DNA of 64,000 nt, from positions 124,001 to 188,000 of the forward strand of contig JAGMUV010000011.1 in the NCBI GenBank assembly GCA_020744425.1, in the 5' to 3' direction. A program made the position numbers and the translations under genes. This document shows positions 58,840 through 64,000 of the stretch, in pieces (the first letter of the stretch is position 1; each line of letters starts with the position of its first letter). The notes below the pieces were generated by a model that saw only the letters and a list, made by a program, of their open reading frames with translations, searched no databases and had not been told where the DNA came from. The stretch is from Dactylonectria macrodidyma (Eukaryota; Ascomycota; Sordariomycetes; Hypocreales; Nectriaceae).

Positions 58840-60960
58840 AGATACTTAACTTCCTGTAGCTACTCGTACATTATTAAGAGCTAGTCCTATAATGCAGTCT
58901 TATGAGTGCTTAAGAAGGTCCTTTCTGGCTCTGCTGACTAAGGACTTATTAAGAGTATATTAATAGCTATACGGCTAAGGCGTAGAAACTGCTATTATTA
59001 TTTAATGCAATACTACCACTCTAGAGGTTTGTAATTAATCTTAATGGCTAGAGAATTAATAAATGCGTCTAGGTTATTACTATTGGTTGAAAGAGCTGTC
59101 TTAACCTCTATCTCTTATAGTAATAGCTGTAGCTATGAAGGCGGCTTCCCTAGCTGCGCTGGGATATCCTCCGGAGTAGTTTCTATATCTCTATCGATAT
59201 TGATATTATATTCTTCCTATATTTGCCGGACTCCTATAATCGCTGGGTTAATCTACGCACTCTTCTAGTTCTTATCTAAGTATGCTTTTTAATAGCGTGG
59301 GTTGAGGAGCAGAGTGGCGATGTAAATAGGAGCCTTATTAGATATAGTGTAGTATTTATTAAGTATAAACCATCCTATCTCGATAGAATAGAGCATATGG
59401 CTATTATAGAACTCCGGGGTCGAGTAGTGTATTTAATATATTAGCTGAAGGCTGCCTCTTTAACGGAGCTAGACCTTACCTTCGCTTTCTTAAAGTAGCT
59501 GAGAAGACCATCCATTAGCCGCAGCGTACTGTAGAGGCTCGCTTTATCGCCTTCTATTATTAAAGTTGCTTCAGTAAAGGGCTGGAAGAAAGTATGCATT
59601 TTTAACAGTATATCCTAGTCGGCGCCTGTTAGAAGATAAGTATAGCTAATATCCTTATCATGGTCTACTATAAACTGGACGATCTGTGCCTTCTTATCTA
59701 GGGTAATACTAATAACTTTATACTATGAGGACTACTGTGTTACGTTGTTAATCCTGAGACTGCGACCTATAGCTTTGCGCTAGTTATTACTATGGATTGG
59801 GGAGCTGTGGAGCTAGATGGTAAGATGGTGGAGCTTCTGGAGAGCATTAATACCTTCCTATCTGCTAAATTCTACTTGCTGAGTAGTTCTATCTCTCATC
59901 AGAGGTCTCGGCTGTCTCTCCTGGTTCTCTGATATATGATTCATTATAGTATTGGGTCCTAAAGGCATATTCTCATTCAGAGTAATAGAGAAGGTTTTGA
60001 TAGACTGTGCGCTAGGGGCGTTGCTAGCGGCATTAAGGGCAGTGCGTAGAGCTTCTTTTAAGTGTATGAGAAGGAAAGCTTGAAGGGAAAGGTTAATAAT
60101 ATGGCTAAAATAGCGGACATAGCGGCAGACAGAATCGAAGATGATCTAGACGAAACTTAGTTAGCATAGCTATAGAAAATTTGTCTTTACTTACTCTTCG
60201 TTTGTAAAGTAGCTTCTTTGATAAAGCTTCTAAGTAGGTATTGTTCGAGGATGCGTTATCCCTAGTATGATAACCCACGCATCGAATTTCGAATCGCCTT
60301 AAGATATTAGTGATCAGGCCGGCCTGGGACTCGCTAGAGTGGTCTTTTCGACACTCTAGCAGCTCTAGGAGCGCCTTTTGAAGTTTATAGCCCTTATCGA
60401 CCCACTGTTTGCATACTGTAAGCATACTATGTCGGTGTGGTGATGTCCAGAGATTAGATGAGATGTGAATTATTGAAATAGCAGATTGAAGGGAGTTAGC
60501 TAACTGAGTAGCGTAGAACTTATAGCTAGCTAAGATGTAGTGCATTATAGTACGTCAGGAGGTAATCAGACTATCCTCAATGGTAGGATTGTATGCTAGA
60601 GCTAGGTCCTTTAGCTCATCCTACTTAACTATCGAAAAGGCCACTCTGCGATGTGTGAGAAGGCTAATAAGAGCTTTAATATAAGCCTGTCGATTGAAGG
60701 CATTCTATAATGCTACTTCAGATAGCGTAGTCGATAATATGATATATAAGTTAAGCGACTGCTAAGATTGATCCTGCTGGCTAGAGAGCCTGATTAAAGA
60801 TGGATGATTATTCCTTATGTAGTGCTGCGCATTGCCCTTATAGCCATCCTTCTATCGCTTCGCTGTATAGTATAAGCAGACATATAAAGTGCGAGGCTTT
60901 GCTTTCTCTTTCGTAAAAAATCTCTTAATATTGATAAAGTCAGGGGCGGAAGAGGGTGTG
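58840..60960 (-). pseudogene. hAT transposase remnant
   Basis: Transposase reading right to left. At about 60.79-60.86 kb a BED-type zinc finger segment is readable (YKGNAQHYIRNNHPSL) just after an in-frame stop that probably was Trp. The longest open part, 60105-60545, has the hAT catalytic region: SSNLWTSPHRHSML, where the usual catalytic Asp is Asn (AAT from GAT, a G-to-A change), and DNASSNNTYLEAL, the second catalytic motif. Further left come a Trp/Tyr-rich segment (INYKPLEW, then stop) and the hATC motif SAEPERTF at about 58.9 kb. Many TAG/TAA stops interrupt it, so it cannot make an active protein. Confidence 0.85.
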
Positions 60961-61393
60961 CTTAGTACGGTCAATGCTTCGGATGCTATAGCGATGGTTT
61001 GATAGTATAGATAATGGATTGAGGTAATGAAGAGTCTCTTAAAAGACGAGTTATATAATAAAGGGTATGGGCAGAAGAGATTGTATTTTTCACTACGTTC
61101 TTCTAAAGGAGTGATAAAAGTTGGCCTCTTATACTTATATTAAATCTTCTGATATTATAAGCAGTAGCCTACTGCCTAATACTAATTATGGTCATTTATA
61201 ATCATTATAAATAAGTTCATATTAATTATAATCCTTGCCTCATTTTAGCCCTATTCTAATATAGTTTGCTAATAAATCGTACTAGTAACTGCAGTAGTTA
61301 ACTCGAAAGACTGTTTAAGATTCTGAATAGAGGGGTTGCGACAGATTAGGTTAGATTATAAAGCGGACCAATTAGACGCTAGGAACGCCGTGC

Positions 61394-61492
61394 TGAGTTT
61401 ATGAGTTAACTCACGAGTTAGTAGCGATAACTCAAACTCAACTCATGTGAGTTTTATGAGTTAGAGTTATGAGTTAACTCATAAACTAGGTT
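61394..61492. repeat. Right subterminal TGAGTTA motif cluster
   Basis: About 100 bp with at least eight GAGTTA/TAACTC words, several of them palindromic (GAGTTAACTCA), mirroring the left cluster. Confidence 0.7.
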
Positions 61493-61517
61493 TGAGTTAA
61501 CTAAAATGCCCAGGTAT
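61493..61517 (-). repeat. hAT right terminal inverted repeat
   Basis: 25 bp ending AATGCCCAGGTAT, inverted partner of 58523-58547. Confidence 0.88.
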
Positions 61518-61527
61518 GATCCTGGAT
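61518..61527. repeat. Candidate target-site duplication, right copy
   Basis: 10-bp GATCCTGGAT immediately after the right inverted repeat; 9 of 10 bases match the left copy. Confidence 0.65.
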
Positions 61528-62127
61528 ATGAGTGTTGGTGATATTTGTGTTGTTGTTCTTTAACATGTCCTATGAGCGGGTCCCACCACACTCACGAGTG
61601 GATGCTTCGTGGTTAGAGATGCCTTTTGAGGACAGAGACATTCGAGCAGAGGAGCTGACAGTGGGTCAGTATCCAGCCACGGTGACTTATTCGGGTTATC
61701 GGAGAGCGAAGGAAACACGAGATCGCTTTTATGAGTGACGAGGCACCACTGATAGCTAAATCGCCCCATATTTAGTTTGAGGGGTTAGCGCAATGCGGAA
61801 ATGCCGGCTCTTGGTTGGGATGAAGTTCCTGTCCTACGGGGAATGTCGCACTTAATGAAGCTTCAGGCGCATGACGAAGCCATCGAGTCATCAGTGGCGC
61901 TCGAGGGCCCAGTTCTTAATGGCCCGGTTCATAGTGGCCCAGTCCCTGATGACCCAGTTCTTAGTTAGACTAATGCCTTACCCCTCAATCCATCGTCGGG
62001 CTCAGTTCACCCGATGACATCGAGCTAGAAGGCTTCAACTACAAATCTTCACACGCGGTTCTCTCTGTGCATCGATGACTCTCTGACGCTCCAAATCCCC
62101 TGGGATCAGTCTGAATCATTTGGTGAA
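61528..62127. other. Region between the hAT element and the rhamnosidase gene
   Basis: 0.6 kb that should contain the GH78 promoter. Two short plus-strand frames look protein-like but match nothing I know: 61571-61738, ending TYSGYRRAKETRDRFYE, and 61801-61968 (55 codons), beginning MPALGWDEVPVLRG and ending in GPV repeats. Either could be a remnant of an old gene. I do not call them as genes. Confidence 0.4.
61906..61965 (+). repeat. Four tandem 15-bp units
   Basis: Four adjacent 15-bp units of the type GGCCCAGTTCTTAAT, each differing by 2-6 bases. In one frame they read as GPVLN/GPVHS/GPVPD/DPVLS, closing with a TAG. Confidence 0.8.
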
Positions 62128-64000
62128 ATGTCGGCCCCTTCTGTGGTGGATGTTCGCTTCGAACATTACCGCCCTGGAAATACCCTTGGCGTCCATGAGA
62201 CCAGTCCACGAATTTCTTGGCGCTTTGCCAATGTGCCCGAGAATTTTAAGCAAGTCGAGTACGAAATCGAACTTAGCGAGGTCAAGGGCCTAGAACCTGT
62301 CAAATTATCTTCGATTCAGATCTCTTCCGAGGAGTCTCATCTTGTTCCCTGGACCGGAACCGAGCCCCTCGCCTCTAGAAACAGATATTCAGTCCGTATC
62401 CGGGCTCGTGGAGATGGACAGACCGAATACCTTCCATGGAGCGAGCCTGCTTCTTTAGAACTCGGACTTCTTACTCGAAAGGACTGGACTGCAAAGCTTG
62501 TTTCCGCTGCTTGGTCAGATGTCGACACGGACAAGCCTCAGCCCGAGGATCTGCTCCGAAAAGAATTCAAAGTTGCAGACAACGTCATCTCAGCACGGCT
62601 TTACGTGACTGCACAGGGAATCTATGAAGCCGAGATCAATGGGAAACGAGTCGGTGACTATTTCCTAGCGCCGGGTTGGACCTCCTACGATGGTCAGTTG
62701 CACTACCAAACGTACGATATCGCCGACCTTCTATCCTCCCAAACCAACTGTATTGGTTTCCGACTCGCCGAGGGATGGCATAGGGGAAGACTCTGTTTTG
62801 GCGGTGGCCGACGTAATATCTACGGATCTCGTACCACTGTTCTGGCACAGCTCGAAATTCAGTATCGTGATGGGACAAGCCAAATCGTTGGCACTGACAA
62901 TACTTGGACGGCGATCCAGGGGCCTATCCGCCTCGCTGAGATCTATGATGGCGAGACCTACGATGCCACAGCCGAAGTACCCAACTGGTCTAGCCCAGGT
63001 GACAGGTCAGAGGAGTGGAAAGTGGTCGACGAATTGCCTCCTCTTCCTGATACCCAGGATCTCATCGCCGGTTTCAAGGAGCCGGCGAGACGCCTTGACG
63101 TCGTGCAGCCGATTGAGAAGATCATAACTCCATCCGGAAAGATCATTCTCGATTTTGGACAGAACCTCGTGGGCTATCTGCGAGTTAAGAAGGTTAAGGG
63201 TCCGCGGGGCCACCGCCTAAATCTGTTACATGCCGAGGTTCTCGAGAACGGCGAGTTGGGAGTTCGTCCTCTCCGAGAAAGCAAAGCTCACGATGTCTAC
63301 GTTTTGAGAGGCGACGATTCAGGAGAATCGTACGAGCCTCGGTTCACATACCATGGCTTCCGATATGCCCAAATCGACGACTGGCCGTCGGAGGATATTG
63401 ACATCTTTGACGCCTTTGAGGCTATTGTCTGCAACACCGACATGGAAGAGACCGGTGCTTTCTCCTGCTCTGACCCAAAGATCAACAAACTGTTCTCAAA
63501 CACGAAATGGAGCATGAGAGGTAACTTCCTTTCAATTCCTACGGATTGTCCTCAGCGCGATGAACGTCTGGGTTGGACCGGAGACCTTGCGCTCTTTGCT
63601 CCGACAGCTACGTTCTTGTATGGCTGCTTTGGTGTTCTGAGAGATTGGCTCAGAGATGTGGCGTATGATCAAAAGGTACAGAATGGAATTCCGCCCATGG
63701 TCAGCCCGAATATTCTCCAAAAAGACTTTTTCTGGGGGAATGTCTGGCCTGGAGCTATCTGGCATGACGTGACTGTCCTGGCCCCTTGGGCTCTTTGGGA
63801 AGAAACCGGCGATACTACGATCCTCACGCAACAGTACCAGTCCATGGTTGATTGGCTGGGTGTGATTCCTCGAAACAAGTCTGGCTGCACCCATCTGTGG
63901 GACTTTAAGGCTTTCCAGCTCGCGGTGAGTGGCCCTGAGTTACCACGAATGGGCTTAACTAATGACAACTGCAGGACTGGCTTGACCCCAATGCACCTCC
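62128..64000 (+). CDS. GH78 alpha-L-rhamnosidase, 5' part
   Basis: Bacterial-type alpha-L-rhamnosidase of glycoside hydrolase family 78, which removes terminal L-rhamnose from plant glycosides or polysaccharides. Exon 1 is 62128-63924 (599 codons), the intron 63925-63974 (GTGAGT donor, CTGCAG acceptor), and exon 2 runs from 63975 off the window; the splice joins FKAFQLA to DWLDPNAPP, a conserved part of the family. Domains visible: N-terminal beta domains (Bac_rhamnosid_N type, GIYEAEINGKRVGD and LAPGWTSYDGQLHYQTYD), then the start of the (alpha/alpha)6 catalytic barrel with the acidic signature TDCPQRDERLGWTGD, which holds the catalytic and binding acids. No signal peptide at the start MSAPSVVDVRFEHYRPG, so an intracellular enzyme is likely. 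It is divergent from the broken NLR gene, with the hAT element between them. Confidence 0.92.
   Translation, partial: MSAPSVVDVRFEHYRPGNTLGVHETSPRISWRFANVPENFKQVEYEIELSEVKGLEPVKLSSIQISSEESHLVPWTGTEPLASRNRYSVRIRARGDGQTEYLPWSEPASLELGLLTRKDWTAKLVSAAWSDVDTDKPQPEDLLRKEFKVADNVISARLYVTAQGIYEAEINGKRVGDYFLAPGWTSYDGQLHYQTYDIADLLSSQTNCIGFRLAEGWHRGRLCFGGGRRNIYGSRTTVLAQLEIQYRDGTSQIVGTDNTWTAIQGPIRLAEIYDGETYDATAEVPNWSSPGDRSEEWKVVDELPPLPDTQDLIAGFKEPARRLDVVQPIEKIITPSGKIILDFGQNLVGYLRVKKVKGPRGHRLNLLHAEVLENGELGVRPLRESKAHDVYVLRGDDSGESYEPRFTYHGFRYAQIDDWPSEDIDIFDAFEAIVCNTDMEETGAFSCSDPKINKLFSNTKWSMRGNFLSIPTDCPQRDERLGWTGDLALFAPTATFLYGCFGVLRDWLRDVAYDQKVQNGIPPMVSPNILQKDFFWGNVWPGAIWHDVTVLAPWALWEETGDTTILTQQYQSMVDWLGVIPRNKSGCTHLWDFKAFQLAVSGPELPRMGLTNDNCRTGLTPMHL

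Larger units (their letters stand above)
58523..61517 (-). mobile_element. Decayed hAT-superfamily DNA transposon
   Basis: Complete but degenerate class II element of 2995 bp. It has 25-bp terminal inverted repeats that begin ATACCTGGGCATT and differ at one position, and flanking candidate target duplications. It carries a minus-strand transposase remnant with BED-like, hAT catalytic and hATC dimerisation parts. The element is clearly more AT-rich than its surroundings and full of TAG/TAA stops in what were Trp and Gln codons. This pattern suits RIP, the fungal premeiotic process that turns CpA into TpA in duplicated DNA. Confidence 0.88.

Noticed and set aside
1..64000. CRISPR arrays, prokaryotic operons or ribosome binding sites
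   Set aside because: The introns and gene content show a eukaryotic nuclear genome; no regularly spaced repeats of CRISPR type were seen.

Overview
This window is nuclear DNA of a filamentous ascomycete (Pezizomycotina, most likely a Sordariomycete). The evidence is the short introns (about 45-75 nt, GT..AG, with CTAAC/CTGAC-like branch points), single-exon GC-rich housekeeping genes of fungal type (ATG15, the ADE5,7 fusion, SUR2, a NIPA-like transporter with long disordered tails), and a fungal STAND/NLR gene lying next to a degenerate hAT transposon. Species is inference only; no marker gene settles it.

Layout. 0-6 kb: the 3' part of NOP4 (+), an uncharacterised acidic protein (-) and a NIPA-like Mg2+ transporter (+). 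6-14.2 kb: a long tract without a convincing gene, with microsatellites and a 22-nt T run. 14.2-20.7 kb: a CRIB-domain (Cdc42/Rac-binding) protein (+) convergent with a bHLH transcription factor (-) that has a tiny first exon about 0.74 kb upstream of the main exon. 20.7-27.2 kb: a second gene-poor tract. 27.2-38.5 kb: POB3 (FACT, -) divergent from ATG15 (vacuolar lipase, +), then SWC2/YL1 (SWR1 complex, +) and an unknown disordered protein (-). 38.5-46.1 kb: a third gene-poor tract. 46.1-54.3 kb: SUR2 sphinganine hydroxylase (-), ADE5,7 (-), TCTP (+, five exons) and a proline-rich AIM3-like protein (-). No tRNA or rRNA gene was recognised.

54.9-64 kb is different. An NLR-type gene (HeLo-like N-terminus, NACHT, ankyrin repeats) is broken by two frameshifts and three in-frame stops, all consistent with C-to-T change. 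It is separated from a divergently oriented GH78 alpha-L-rhamnosidase gene by a complete but decayed hAT element of about 3.0 kb, with 25-bp terminal inverted repeats, dense subterminal motifs and a 10-bp candidate target-site duplication. Its transposase carries many stops and a lost catalytic Asp. The pattern fits repeat-induced point mutation (RIP) of the transposon, with possible leakage into the NLR gene.

Functions. Left of 54 kb the genes are core cell functions: ribosome biogenesis, chromatin (POB3 and SWC2), purine and sphingolipid synthesis, autophagy and polarity. The right end looks like an accessory, fast-changing segment: allorecognition or immunity, a mobile element and carbohydrate degradation. 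The most unusual structures are the decayed NLR/hAT pair and the small sequences around the insertion site.
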